From Dugong dugon (lineage: Eukaryota; Chordata; Mammalia; Sirenia; Dugongidae): a stretch of DNA of 64,000 nucleotides. Where the stretch lies: assembly GCA_030035585.1 (NCBI GenBank), contig CM057461.1, forward strand, positions 3,263,001 to 3,327,000. Reading direction: 5' to 3'. Made by a program: the position numbers and the translations under genes. Shown here one piece after another: positions 33,879-45,312 of this stretch (within the stretch, counting starts at the first letter, position 1; each line of letters starts with the position of its first letter). The notes under the pieces were generated by a model that had not been told where the DNA came from, did no database searches, and saw nothing but the letters and a program-made list of their open reading frames with translations.

Positions 33879-34423
33879 TGTTATGGATTGAATCGTGCCC
33901 CTCAAAAATGTGCATCAATTTGTTTAGGCCATGATTCCCAGTTCTGTGTGGTTGTCCACCATTTTGGGATCTGATATGATTATCCTACATGTTGTAGATC
34001 CTCCTCTCTGTCTGTGGGTAATGAGGCAAGATTAGGTTATGCGAAAGAGAATTAGGGTGGGATGCAGCTCCCTTACTGAGGTCACAGCCCTGATCCAGCG
34101 TAAGGGGAGTTTCCCTGGGGAGTAAGAGATAAAAGGAGAGAGAAGCGAACAGAGAGAGGTACCTCATTACCACCAAGCAAGAGAAGCCAGGAGTGGAGCT
34201 TGTCCTTTGGACTGGGGGGTCCCTACTCTGAAAAGCTCCTGGACCAGGGAAGATTGATGACAAGAATCTTCCCCCAGAGGTGACAGAGAGAGAAGCCTTC
34301 TCCTGGAGCTGACGTCCTGAATTCAGGCTTCTAGCCTCCTACATTGTGAGAGAATTAATTTCTGTTTATTAAAGCCATCCACTTGTGGTATTTCTGTTAC
34401 AGCAGCATTAGATGACTAAGACA
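33879..34423 (+). mobile_element. Solo LTR, ERVL-MaLR type, perfect 5-bp duplication
   Basis: TG..CA ended LTR of 545 bp: 'tgttatggattgaatcgtgc' at the start, 'gagataaaaggagagag' TATA-like region, a TTTATTAAAG 3' signal, and 'agatgactaagaca' at the end. CCATG lies on both sides (33874-33878 and 34424-34428). It shares its layout with 35091-35601 and 52447-53016. No viral genes are present. Confidence 0.9.
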
Positions 34424-34719
34424 CCATGTTATTCCAATAAATTACCAGAAATGATAATACAACAGGCCTTGGCTTTAGTATTCGGAGACCTCTGTGAAGT
34501 CCCAAGTTCTCCAGAAACATCACTTTTTAGACGACTTCACTTTCTCTTCATTTTATCAGTACTTTCAGCGTTTGACTATATCCTCGAAGATGGCTTTCAC
34601 AAAGAAAGTGGTGGCTAAAATTAACAGGTGTTCACCATGGGCCAAGTACCCTACAAACATCAGCTCCTTCCATGGTGAAGACAAACTCAGGAAGGTGATC
34701 TTCTTATTCTCTCCTCTCA

Positions 34720-34833
34720 GGGGCAGATTATCCAACAGGCAAGGTAAGCACGGTGCTTACCTTGCTCACCAGATCATCTATAGTGAACAATTTCACATTT
34801 TTCCACCACATCGAAGATTCTGGTATGGCTAGC
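34720..34833. mobile_element. Palindromic MITE-like element, partial copy A
   Basis: Starts 'ggggcagattatccaacagg', contains a perfect palindrome (34740-34764) and 'tagtgaacaatttcac', 'ccaccacatcgaag', blocks shared with copies B and C. The 3' half is missing. Confidence 0.65.
34740..34764. repeat. Perfect 12-bp palindrome with 1-nt spacer
   Basis: CAAGGTAAGCAC, one G, then its exact reverse complement. Confidence 0.95.
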
Positions 34834-34899
34834 GTTTGTTTCTCTCCCAACCCTGTAACACCTTCTTACAGAATCAAAGCCCCTTTCTTGAATTTACAA

Positions 34900-35052
34900 T
34901 CCTTGGTGACTCAGTGGTTAAGAGCTCGGCTGCTAACCAAAAGGCTGGCAGTTCTAATCCACCAGCTGCTCCTTGGAAACCCTATGGGGCAGTTCTGCTC
35001 TGCCCTACAGGGTTGCTGTGAGTTGGAATGGACTCAATGGCAACAGGTTTTT
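34900..35052 (+). mobile_element. AfroSINE, short form
   Basis: 'cttggtgactcagtggttaa', 'aaggctggcagttctaatcc', 'gctccttggaaaccctatgg', tail 'gctgtgagttggaatggac', ending in a T-run. Confidence 0.92.
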
Positions 35053-35056
35053 TTCA

Positions 35057-35793
35057 CAAGGATGGATTACCTGGTAAACAAGGTAAGCAATGTTGTGGAT
35101 TGAATTGTGTCCCCCCAAAAAAATGTGTGTCAACTTGGCTAGTCCATGATTCCCAGTACTGTGTGATTATCTGCCATTTTGTTGTCTGCTGTGATTTTCC
35201 TATCTGTTGTAAATACTACCTCTATGATGTTAATGAGGTAAGATTAGTGGCAGTTATGTAAATGAGGCTGGATTCAATCTCCAAGATTAGGTTTCATTTT
35301 AAGTCAATCTCTTTTGAGATATAAAAGAGAGAAGCTAGCAGAGAGACATGAGGACCTCATACCACCAAGAAAGTAGTGCCAGGAGCAGAGCGTGTCTTTG
35401 GACACAGAGTCGCTGCTCAGAGAAGCTCCTGGTCCGAGGGAAGATTGATGACAAGGACTTTCCTCCAGAACCAACAGAGAGAGAAAGCCTTCCCCTGGAA
35501 CTGGACTTCTAGCTTATTACACCATGAGAGAATAAACTTCTGTTTGTCAAAGCCACCCACTGTGGTATTTCTGTTATAGCAGCACTAGATGACTAAAAAC
35601 AGCGCAATCTTACTTGCACTTACTCACCAATCTGTAGTGAACAATTTCACATGGGTTTCACCACATCTTTGATAGACGTTTTGGTTGTTTCCACTTTTGA
35701 GGTGTTGAAGTCCATGTGAAATTTTTCACCACAGATTAGTAAGTAAGCACAAGTAAGGCTGTGCTTATCTTGCTTACTGGGTAATCCACCCCT
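35057..35793. mobile_element. Palindromic MITE-like element, copy B, split by an LTR
   Basis: Left end 35057-35090 ('gatggattacctggtaaaca') and right part 35602-35793 ending 'gtaatccacccc' are mirror images. The internal arms 35609-35655 and 35711-35757 pair at about 40 of 47 positions. Without the LTR it is about 226 bp. No ORF. Confidence 0.7.
35091..35601 (+). mobile_element. Solo LTR, ERVL-MaLR type, inside copy B
   Basis: 'tgttgtggattgaattgtgt' to 'actagatgactaaaaaca'; same family as 33879-34423 and 52447-53016. GCAA occurs just outside both ends, but a clean 5-bp duplication is not visible. Inserted after the palindromic element. Confidence 0.85.
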
Positions 35794-36162
35794 GCCTCCT
35801 CTTGATCAGAGCAAGAGATGAGGCCAAGAGCACCGAAGTCGATGGCTGTCCCTGACCCTGTGTCTCATTGACTCTCCCAGATGACCTCAGGCTTCTGGAG
35901 AGTGATTCATGCAGAAGGTCAAACAGAGAACAACCAAGCTGTGTGGGAAGACGGTGCAAGTGGTGGGCTAGAAAGGAGCTCCCAGTCTCATCTCCCAGTG
36001 TTCTTGGTTCAATGTCATGCCTTGGCAAATCCATAAACTCTTACATTAAGAGTTCCTGGCACAGTGACTCATGATGGTCACTAATCCCTAAACCCCAACA
36101 AGCAGATGATATAAATCAGAGCTTAGTTTCTTGAATCTCCTTCTTCTTGTTTAAAGATAGGG
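35794..36162. other. Single-copy DNA
   Basis: Nothing recognised. Confidence 0.4.
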
Positions 36163-36368
36163 TCCCTTGGTGTCACAAATGGCTTATACTAGGCTGGTAA
36201 CAAAAGATTGGTGATTTAAAACCCACCAGCAGTGCCATGAAGAAAGGACTGGTGATCTGCTTCTGTAAAGATTACAGCCAAGAAAACCTTATGGAGGGCA
36301 GTTCTACTCTGTTACACATGGGGTCACCATGAGTCAGAATCGACTCTACGACAATGGATTTAGTTTTT
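36163..36368 (+). mobile_element. AfroSINE, diverged full length
   Basis: Head 'ggtcccttggtgtcacaaat', body 'ggactggtgatctgcttctg', tail 'caccatgagtcagaatcgac'. Confidence 0.88.
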
Positions 36369-36614
36369 GTTTTGTTTCTCTAAAGAGAATCACTATATGC
36401 ATCTTTAAATTAGATGGGAAAAGTGGAATTCAGGACTTGGGGTTGGAAAATGGGTGTGACTCCCCCAGGAGTTCCTTCCATGCAGATGTCACTGGAGGCC
36501 ATACAAGTCTCCAAGCTGAGGCCATGCCTGTCACATACAGGTACTGGCATTGAGGTTGTAACTCATCTGCTAGTTAACAGACATTTGGTGCTTCTTTCCT
36601 CATCCATTAAGATG

Positions 36615-36962
36615 CAGGGTACATCATATACCATGGACTACCAGAGGAACAAACAAATCACTCTTAGAAGAAATAGAACCAGAATGCTCCTTAAAAGCAA
36701 GGATGCAAAGACGTTGTCTTGCTTACTTTGACTGTGTCATCAGGAAAGACCAATCAATAGAGAAGGACATCATGTTTGGTAAAATAGAGGGTCAGTGAAA
36801 ATGAGGGAAACCCTCCATGAGATGGATTGATCCAATAGCCAAAACAATGGACTCAAACACACCAACAATCATGAACATGGCATAGGACTAGGCAAAGTTT
36901 AATTCTGTTATACATCAGGTCGCCATGAGTCAGAGCCCACTTGATGGCAACTGACAACCACA
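36615..36962 (+). mobile_element. RTE 3' end, 5'-truncated, diverged
   Basis: From 'accatggactaccagaggaac' through 'gagaaggacatcatgtttgg' to tail 'cgccatgagtcagagcccac'. Several small indels break the frame. Confidence 0.88.
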
Positions 36963-37849
36963 GTAGTTTGGCCTAAACTGTCATTGTTCTCTTGAGGAAC
37001 TCACGCTTTGGAGTGGGGGGGAAGGTAGGTAAAATCATTGGCAATATCTCAGTGCTGAATCTAAAGTCTACATCTAATTTGTGGGAATGAAGCGTCATAA
37101 ATCCCAGCGTGAAAAATTCACAATACTCCCCAAAGAAACATGAATGCATGTAGCCTCTCAGTCTTGAGTTGGTGTGTTTTTCTTCTCTTTATTTGGCACT
37201 GTAGTATGACCAGAGTCTATTTTAAGAAAGGAGAAGTAACAATAGAGCTTGTAGATCCCCAATCAGCTTTCAGTGACCTCGGTATTGTTAATTGCCTACT
37301 GTATCTAGCGTTATTGCATTCTTTTCCAGGTGTATTTAGATAAAACCCTATACACTAATTAATTAGAATGATTAAAGAAATTAGGCTGCTTTGGGCCACC
37401 CTGCTACTACATTCCAAGTGTGGAGAAGAGATGTTTCGGGTATTTCTATTGGAGGCCAGATAACATGCCTCAATTTTCGTAACTGTGGTCGAGTCTAAAA
37501 GGTTGAAGAATTGTACTTCAAGTGTGAAATAGAGGTTGTGTTGTTTAACACCGCCCATGGGAAAGCTACACAAATTCATTAGGGCAGGCAGTTTGGGGCA
37601 CGTTTGTACAATAATCTCACGGAAGTGGAGTAACATAGAGAGGAGAGAGACTGAACAGCTATCCGTGATGGCCCTGGCTTGACGTGAAATGGATTGTACG
37701 GTTGAACTGTGTTAAATTCTGCTCATTTTGACGCATGGTGGGATTTAACACTGCCCAGGCATTCTGTGCCCTGTACATTAAGGCCCCACATGGTGGACAT
37801 TGAACAGCCTCCACACCGGTCATTGCGGCTATCAAGGTGCATCCTTCCT
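36963..37849. other. Single-copy DNA
   Basis: No repeat recognised, several short frames without motifs. 37060-37150 is low in CpG and could be conserved. Confidence 0.4.
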
Positions 37850-38005
37850 TGTACGCTTACTGTGTGCTTGGCCGTGGGTCAAGCACTGAACACCAAATGG
37901 CATGTTTGACCTTCACGTACTATTGCTATCTTCAAATCACAGATGAGACAACTGAGGAGCAGAGATGTAAACTGCCCTTCCAATATTACAGAGTCTCGCA
38001 ACCAG
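37850..38005 (-). mobile_element. MIR relic
   Basis: 'gcttactgtgtgcttggccg' and 'cacagatgagacaactgagg' match the MIR 3' part and core in antisense. Confidence 0.6.
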
Positions 38006-38014
38006 TTGAGATGC

Positions 38015-38449
38015 TGTCTTAGTTTGGGTTCTCTATAGAAACAAAACTGTGATATATATATATATACAGAGAGAGAGAGGAGATTTACTTCAAGGGATTG
38101 GCTCATGCAATTGGTACCAACAAGTCCAAAATCCATAGGTCAGTTGGTGGGCCAGAGATTTTTGCAACCTTACATCCCAAGATGCATAGGTCAGGCAGAG
38201 TTGAGAGAGAGAGAGAGAGCTCTACCAGAACATTCATTTATATTTTGGAGTCAGACTATACCCCCAAGGAAACTCCATTTTCAACGGATTGATTGATCAT
38301 ATCAGATCATATTAGGGAAGGCCATTACATTGCATTACATTATGGAAGGCCATTACATTGCATTACGGAATAGCAACCAGTTCAGTATCTGGCCAAACCA
38401 CTGAGAATCATAGCCTAGACCAGTTGACACATAAAATTAACTATCACCA
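38015..38449 (-). mobile_element. Solo LTR, MaLR-like, with TA/GA microsatellites
   Basis: The plus strand shows 'tgtcttagtttgggttctct' at one end and 'gacacataaaattaactatcacc' at the other. ATGC abuts both sides. (TA)n and (GA)n runs at about 38052-38080 and 38200-38220. A 'cattacattgcattac' duplication (38325-38365) lies inside. Confidence 0.65.
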
Positions 38450-38539
38450 ATGCTGAATTTCAAATCCAGTGTGTCTGCCCTTAAACAGGATTGACCTTTG
38501 GCTAACTGTGTGGGCTCTACTGTGGACAGTCTAGAACAA

Positions 38540-38680
38540 AACCTGCTTTCTCCACTCGTGAGCTATGGGATGTTGGGCAAGTCATGTCACCTCTCTAAGC
38601 CTCCACTTTGAAGCCTGTAAGGAGGATAACACTGATCCCATGGGAGCTGTCAAGACCAGTGGAAATTTGTGGCTTTGCTA
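38540..38680 (+). mobile_element. MIR relic
   Basis: 'gatgttgggcaagtcatgtc' and 'acctctctaagcctccactt' are the MIR core in sense. Confidence 0.7.
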
Positions 38681-39194
38681 ACTCTAAGCATTCATTCCTT
38701 TCCTCTCCCTACCACTCACCTTCCTGTGTTTCTTGGAATTTAACTTTCTGGATCCTGAAGGAGATCAGGAAGAAATAGGGAACTCTTGCCATGTAATTCC
38801 ATTGGCTTAAAGGGGGCAGGATTCAGATGCTCCAAGATGCTTGACCCATGATCTTTCAGCCAGGTGAGTGGGGACCACTAAGGTTGGCCATAGGTTGACC
38901 ATGGGCTGTAGGACACCTTTCTCTTGTTCTATTTTTCTATCCCTTGCACGTGTCACCCCTCAACAGTCTGAAAGCCAAGAAAAAGTAGCATGTCAGCAAG
39001 TCTTTGGAATTAAGATCCATGAGGAAGTGAGGTAGGACCCACGTTCTCAAAATGGTAGAACTCTAGTCTCTTCGCCAGGGTCTTTGGTGTCTTAAAGCTG
39101 GAAAAGGAACTGTTTGAGAACATGGGTCATTCAGTTTTCCAACCTGAGAAATGAGCAGTTTGGGTTGCAACAGGAGTGCCCAGTACCAAAGGAT
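38681..39194. other. Single-copy DNA
   Basis: Nothing recognised. Confidence 0.4.
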
Positions 39195-39310
39195 GCAGAT
39201 TGAGCAATTACTGCTTCCCAGCCACTGTCCTCAGCACTGCACAAGTATTTGATCATTAGTTCTCACAAGTATTAAGAGGTAGGAGTTCCCATTTTATAGA
39301 AAGTAGTAAC
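39195..39310 (-). mobile_element. MIR relic
   Basis: 'aagaggtaggagttcccatt' followed by 'ttatagaaag' resembles the antisense MIR core. Confidence 0.5.
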
Positions 39311-39732
39311 TGCTCACTAAATATTTATCTTTTATATTTATATTAACAATTACATTTATGATCCCAATTGAGGTTTCAGACCTGCTTTATTGCTTAGAGA
39401 AGAATTCTTAATGATTTTTATTCATATGGTGATAACTCAAGTACTTGTAAACAAAATGTCACTAAGTTAAATGCTGCTTTTCAAGTTATATCTCCATTAC
39501 GAGTTGGTGTAGCAAGTGATGCTTTTGTGATCTACAAAAGTAAATTTCTCATACCCCTGCGTCAACCCTTGTAACAGGATTTCTCAACCTCACCACTGTT
39601 GACATTTTGGACGGATAATTCCTTCTTGTGCGGGGCTCTGTCCTGAGAACTATAGGATATTTAATAACATCCCTGGTCTCCACCAGTAGCACCCTGCCTC
39701 CCAGTCTTGACAATCAAAAATGTGTCCAGAAG

Positions 39733-40008
39733 TCTTCTTTGAACAACAACAACAAAAAGTTTATCTTAATAAGTAAGGTATGTCTTCCTTGAGAATTGTG
39801 CCCTTTTAAAGAATTATCTATGTGAGATCAAATTGACAAAGTCAACTTGAAAGCTTAGATGAGAAGCTTAGGGGGCAGTGAGTCTAAGTCAATGGTGGTG
39901 GAACAGTTTGGAGAAGGAGGGTGAGAAAGTTTGCACAACTTGAAAACTGTAATCAGTGTCACTGAGCTGTAAATGTAGAAATTGTTGAAATGTTGTATAA
40001 CTTGTGTA

Positions 40009-40042
<34 letters not shown>
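39733..40042 (+). mobile_element. L1 3' end inserted in MER20
   Basis: 'gaattatctatgtgagatca', 'gtaatcagtgtcactgagct', ending 'gtgtatttttacacacacac'. AATGTGTCCAG before it and AATGTTTCCAG after it are a diverged 11-bp target duplication. Confidence 0.8.

Positions 40043-40043
<1 letters not shown>
40014..40043. repeat. (AC)n microsatellite
   Basis: About 15 CA units grown from the L1 3' tail. Confidence 0.95.
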
Positions 40044-40046
<3 letters not shown>

Positions 40047-40112
40047 TGTTTCCAGGTATTTCCAAATGTCTCCCGGGGCGGTAAATTCACTCCTGGTTGA
40101 AAACCTGCTGTC

Positions 40113-42520
40113 TTGTATCAACTATTACAAATTTAGAACAAGTCAAATCTAAGTGCTATGATAGATTTTTTATTTATTTTTTTAATTGAGAATTTTTATT
40201 CTAACAAAGAGATGTTACTGAAATGTCTGAAAATCATTTCTTAAAAACTTTTGTTTCCCTTTCATTCAGTGTGCTCCCATTGAATGTGATTTCTCTGATG
40301 TGTATGGAAATTTGGCCAGGATGGATGGGGGTAACTAACTGAGATCCCCAATGCCTCTGTGAATGAGAGGGGATACCTCTGCTTCAGGGAAAAGGGGGCC
40401 AGCACTAAGCAAGTTTGTCTCATTTTGGGGAGACAGAGGCTGCCTCTGATTACATTTGAAGAAGAAAGAAAACAGATAATTTGATTATCTGCACCGACTG
40501 GGTGTAGCATGGAGAATCTCATTCTCTCAAATGGAAGAATTGTTGCAATAAGGGCCGAAGGCAGTGTAGTGTGATAGAAATGAGTGGCTCTTCCTGCCTA
40601 GACAGCTACTTCCATCTTTGTCTTGGTTTAATGATGTCTTTGGGATGCATTTGCAGTAACCTGCACGGACACAGCAGTTGCGCTCTGCGTCTCTGCCCTC
40701 CTAAAGCAGGTTTAGTGCAGTCGATGAGATGAAGATGCAGGTATTCCCTCCGTGGGCTAGTTTTGCAACTGAAACCTACGGTGCTCGGAAGGTCCTTACA
40801 TAAGGTTGCGAGTGGGAACAACAAAGCCCTGTCTGTGTGGCTTCTCTATTGGCACAAGATTCAGAAGCTGGGTATTCAGTGCTCAGAAAGCTGGGTGAAG
40901 TGTGGACACCTCAGTTGCTCGATGGAATGTCCACACAAACATACCTGGCTTATATCCTCCTCCTGACCTCAACTGTGGGACGCTTTCTCTGCGGACGCAT
41001 CCAGAGCCTGTGAGAAACAGTGATAGTCTCTGGTCATAGGACACACACAGGGAGCTACTCTGTGTTGGTGGGAGTAAGTCAGCTCAACCTGCAACGGTGA
41101 GCCTGAGCTTTTCCCTATTTGTGAGAAAAATGTTGCAGAAAATGTAGATCTAACCCCCAACAGGGCCTGGCACACACCGATTGCCATAAGTAATGCTTGT
41201 AGAACGAATGAATGAACGACCGAGTGGGTGACGTCCACAACTCAGCTGTGGCGTCCATTTCAACAAAATCCATCACACAAAAATAAAGGCTCCTTGCTCG
41301 TAAACACTCTCCTGTATGGTCTCTAGATTAAAACAATGATATGCTCTGATTCGGTGCATTATTCAAACGAGTCTGGGCTTCATGTAAATGTGGGCTGATG
41401 ATTTCTTTGAATAGCGAACTCTGCTCTATGCTGGTTTATCACAATCGGCAAGAAAGTCTCTGAGGACAGGAAATGGACGAGGAGAAGCCAAATACTCCCT
41501 CAAAGCCCACTGAAAATCCATTTGGTGAAACGAAACGTTAGTAAGCAGGGAAACTGGAACCCACTTTGCAAAATGTCCTTGTGTGAGTGTTGCGAATCCC
41601 TGCACAAAGTGATGGAAACGTTTCCCATGAAGGACACCACCTGGGCTCAGAAACATCAAGTGGATCAATAAAACGGTGGGGTTCACGCGTGAAAACCTGC
41701 TTCTTCAAGCTCCACCTTGGCCTGTTGCTCTGAGGCGATAGTTGCTATAGAAATGCGCAGGTGAGCTGTTTCTGTGAACACAAGGGATGATCTGCAGCAC
41801 CATCTTTACTACAGTTTAGGGCTTCATTCAGAACCAGGTCTCCGTGAAAAGGAAATCAACCCTCGCCATAAAAGTTAATCCATGACTGGGCGGGGGGAGT
41901 CAGTGTATTTATAATTATCTGAGAATTAGGAATGAAAAATAAAGGTCTTCCTTATTTAGTACTTTCCCCTTAAATAATGCAGCCACGGGAGAGAAGGCCG
42001 CGGGAATGTATAATTTAATATAACTGAGTAAGGGAATTAGAACATTTCATCTGCTCTGCGGTTTAAGGGCACAGTTCCAAAGACAGCCGAGGACATTTTG
42101 TTACGTCTGAGGTTTCCTGGAGAGCTAAGTGGGAAAACAGAGCCTGTAGTAAATCTCTGGAACAAAGGACAAGGAAGGGAAGTGTTTAATACATTCGAGT
42201 CAAAGAAATGTATGTGAACAGGACGCATGGAAACAACCTCGTGGACGCTCAGGGAAGAAATTCAATCCGGGTAGAGAAAGAATTAAAAAGCTTCATCTCT
42301 CCCTCACTGCTTTCCTGGGAGAGGCCAAATGGGGCAAGCCCCTTGTCTGACGCTCTCCCAATCCTGTTTTCTATGCCAGTTTTTCTTTTTTTTGCGGCGC
42401 TGGGGCGACTTGGAAGATTGTTGGCCACATCTAAATTAAGGAAAGGAAAAGGTTTTCAGTTGCACAGAAAAAAGACTTTTCAGTTTAGGATTGTAGAGGG
42501 TTACCCCCACCCCCGCCCCC
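40113..42520. other. Longest single-copy block of the first 43 kb
   Basis: 2.4 kb without SINE, LINE body or LTR. 'cagggcctggcacacaccga' (41160-41225) is a small L2/MIR-like relic. Minus frames at 40262, 40969 and 41426 (86-89 codons) show no known motif and no clear splice structure. Confidence 0.4.
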
Positions 42521-42640
42521 AGAAGCCCTGGTGATGCAAAAGTCAAGTGCTCAGCTAGTAACCACGAGGTTGGAGGTTTGAACCCGCCCAGCGGCTCCAA
42601 GGGAGAAAGACCTGACTATCTGCTCCTGTAAAGATTATTG
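42521..42640 (+). mobile_element. AfroSINE, 5' part of a split copy
   Basis: Complete head and body up to 'cctgtaaagatta'; the tail resumes at 42841. Confidence 0.9.
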
Positions 42641-42840
42641 TTAATGTTGTTAGGTGCTGTCAGGTCAATTCTAACTCATAGCAACCCCATGTGACACAGC
42701 AGAACTGCCCCACAGGGTTTTCTTTGCTGTAATCTTTACGGGAGCAGGTCGCCAGGTCTTTCTTCCAGAGAGCTGCTGGGTGGGATCAAACTGCCAACCT
42801 TTTGGCTAGCAGCCGAGTACTTAACCGTTGCTCCACCAGG
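42641..42840 (-). mobile_element. AfroSINE inserted antisense into another AfroSINE
   Basis: Complete SINE read from the minus strand: head 'gccctggtggagcaacggtt', tail and GTTGTT end at the left. Together with the host head it forms a long inverted repeat (42521-42640 against 42722-42840). Confidence 0.92.
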
Positions 42841-42925
42841 GCCTTGAAAACTGTATAGGGCAGTTCTACTCTGCCACGTGGGGTCACCGTGAGTCAGAAT
42901 CAACCCAATGACACCCAACAACACT
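42841..42925 (+). mobile_element. AfroSINE, 3' part of the split copy
   Basis: 'ttgaaaactgtatagggcag' to 'caccgtgagtcagaatcaac' and an AACAACAC end complete the host SINE. Confidence 0.9.
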
Positions 42926-43500
42926 GCCCCCTCCGCCTCGTCCCGTTTGTCTCATATCCCTCCTTTCCTAGTTGCTGCCTAACAGAGGCAGGTGACACTA
43001 GAGGCATTCAGAGCCCCCCAGGAGTGCAGGCAGGGCCACATGGCCCTCTGCCAAGGGCCTTCCAGGCTTCAGTTACAGTGTCACTGGAGCTGCCGTTCTC
43101 ACGTGGACCCAGGCGTCCTCCTCCTGATGGTCAAGCTCATGAGAAGAAGTCAGACACTTGGAGTTGGAGGACTGAGGCCTTGGGCCCCTAGAGGCTGCCC
43201 TCTCCACGGGCAGTTCTCAACCTGGCTGTTGGCTTCTCAAGGCCAGTGGGAGGGTGTCTCTGCTGCTGAGACAAAGCCTAGGCTCTCTTGAAAGGATCCA
43301 CTTGTCCCTGATTAGGTCAGGCCCACCCGGGATAATTTCTTTTCTAATCAGTTCATGGTCAACTGGATAGGATCTTGACTGCATCTGCAAAGTCCCTTCA
43401 CCTTTGCCAATATGGTAGAATAGTCATGGCAGGGCAACCCATCAGCAAGTCATAGGTGCTGCATGCACTCAAAAGGAGGGGATTCTACAAGGATGTGTAC
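42926..43500. other. Single-copy, GC-richer DNA
   Basis: Plus frames at 42889 and 42992 (about 100 codons each) overlap in different phases; no known domain. Confidence 0.4.
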
Positions 43501-43558
43501 GGAGCCCTGGTGCCACAGAGCTTAAGCACTTAGATGCTAACTGAAAGGTTGGTGGTTC
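43501..43558 (+). mobile_element. AfroSINE head, cut off at the B box
   Basis: 'gagccctggtgccacagagc', 'tgctaactgaaaggttggtgg', then 'ttc' passes straight into the minisatellite. Body and tail are missing. Confidence 0.85.
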
Positions 43559-43559
43559 A

Positions 43560-44268
43560 TATACAGTCACTCATTCGTTCGTTCTTCACCATGTCTGTGT
43601 CTCGGCGAGGTTTCATCTATACACAGTCACTCATTTGTTCATTCTTCACGAAGTCTGCGTGTCGGCGAGGTGTCATCTATACACAGTCACTCATTTGTTC
43701 ATTCTTCACGAAGTCTGCGTGTCAGCAAGGTGTCATCTACACAGTCACTCATTTGTTCATTCTTCACGAAGTCTGCGTGTCAGCGAGGTGTCATCTATAC
43801 AGTCACTCATTCGTTCATTCCTCACCACGTCTGTACATCAGCAAGGTGCATCTATACAGTCACTCATTCATTCATTCTTCACCATGTCTGTGTGTCAGCG
43901 AAGTGTCATCTATACACAGTCACTCATGTGTTCATTCTTCACCATGTCTGTGTGTCGGCGAGGTGTCATCTATACAGTCCCTCATTCGTTCATTCTTCAC
44001 CATGTCCATGTGTCAGCGAGGTGCGATCTATACAGTCACTCATTCATTCATTCTTCACCATGTCTGTGTGTCGGCGAGGTGCGATCTATACAGTCACTCA
44101 TTCATTCATTCTTCACCATGTCCATGTGTCAGCGAGGTGCGATCTATACAGTCACTCATTCATTCATCCTTCACCATGTCCGTGTGTCAGTGAGGTGTCA
44201 TCGATACAGTGACTCATTTGTTCATTCCTCACAATGTCTATATGTTGACGAGGTGTCATCTCTACGTA
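43560..44268. repeat. Minisatellite, 12 copies of a 57-61 bp unit
   Basis: Each unit has the core 'cagtcactcatt', a (ATTC)n stretch, 'ttcacc' and a 'gtcggcgaggtgt' end. Starts of the core are near 43564, 43624, 43684, 43742, 43800, 43856, 43917, 43976, 44034, 44092, 44150 and 44207. The first three units are 60-61 bp ('tacacag'), later ones 57-59. All three plus frames stay open for 180-219 codons only because the unit has no stop codon. Confidence 0.95.
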
Positions 44269-45312
44269 TGCCCTAAGGTCACAGAAGTTGAGGCTCCAAC
44301 ACCTGCCCCAAGGAGATTATAGTTCACCTGGGGACATTCCAATCCTGTCTTCCTCAGGTGTCCTTTGGTTTCAGTGGACACAACCCATCTTTAGCTGACT
44401 CAGAAAAAGGTCAGTTGATTGGTTCTCATGACTTGGAAACTGTAGAATGACCAGTCTTCAGGAATAGTTGGATCCTGGCTTTCTGTCTTAAAAATTAACA
44501 ATAACGCTCTTTTCTATCCCTGTTTTTTCTCAGACTGGCAGGTTGAATCTCTTCAGTCACAGGACCCTCCTGAAAGCCAGCAGCATCAGTCACCTGTGAA
44601 TTTTTCCCAGACCCTTAGGGAGGTGGTTGGTCATCTGACCCCCAGAGCAGACCTTGCAGTGTTTTCACATGCCACTTCTGGACGACATGACAGTGTCTGC
44701 CATCCTCCCAGAGTGGAGTCTATGATTCTCCCTGACCTCCATGCCACCTGACTTCAGTCGGCTTTGCTATTTTCAGCCCTCCACTGTAAGAGTCTGATTT
44801 ATACATGACCCAGGACATTTTTAGTGACAGAATGTCAATGTGTGCTATTAGCTCTGTGACTAGAAAGAGCATGCTGCAGTCATGGTTGGATCCAGGAGCT
44901 CTCATGATGTCATTGAGACTCTCTTTCTCTCTGTGTCTCGGCTCTTCATCCGTGTGTGTGTAACCCTCATTCTCTCCTTTTCCAAATGGGCTTCCTCCAT
45001 ACAGCCAGGAAGAATGGCTCTAGGGAAAAAGTTCAGAGCAGGAGCTAGGTTGAGGCAGGTAGGGTGCTGAAGGCACAACATTTAAGGAGACACCTGCTCT
45101 CAGGGACAAAAAGGGTGAGCACCTCCTACATTTTCATCCCACATGTTTCCCCACACCCTCCCCGAGACCCAGACCAGCTCAGAATTCACACCCATCAGCT
45201 CAGTGGTCCCCACAGAGAGAGCTCTTCATTCTCACAGGTTCCCTGGATGGACTCCAGCTTGGTCCCATGGCCACACCTTGGGCCAATCCCTGTATTCTGA
45301 GGATGGGGCACC
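44269..45312. other. Single-copy DNA
   Basis: No repeat or exon recognised. Confidence 0.4.

Larger units (their letters stand above)
39575..40112 (-). mobile_element. MER20 split by an L1 3' end
   Basis: Left arm 39575-39732 ('ggatttctcaacctcaccac', 'cttgacaatcaaaaatgtgt') and right arm 40043-40112 ('tttccaaatgtctcccgggg', 'cctggttgaaaacctgctg') are the two halves of one antisense MER20. Confidence 0.85.

Noticed and set aside
43560..44268. CRISPR array
   Set aside because: Units are tandem without unique spacers, and the genome is mammalian.
43534..44276. Three overlapping 180-219 codon plus-strand frames as a repeat protein gene
   Set aside because: They lie in a minisatellite whose unit lacks stop codons in every plus frame, with units changing length. 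No signal of coding selection.
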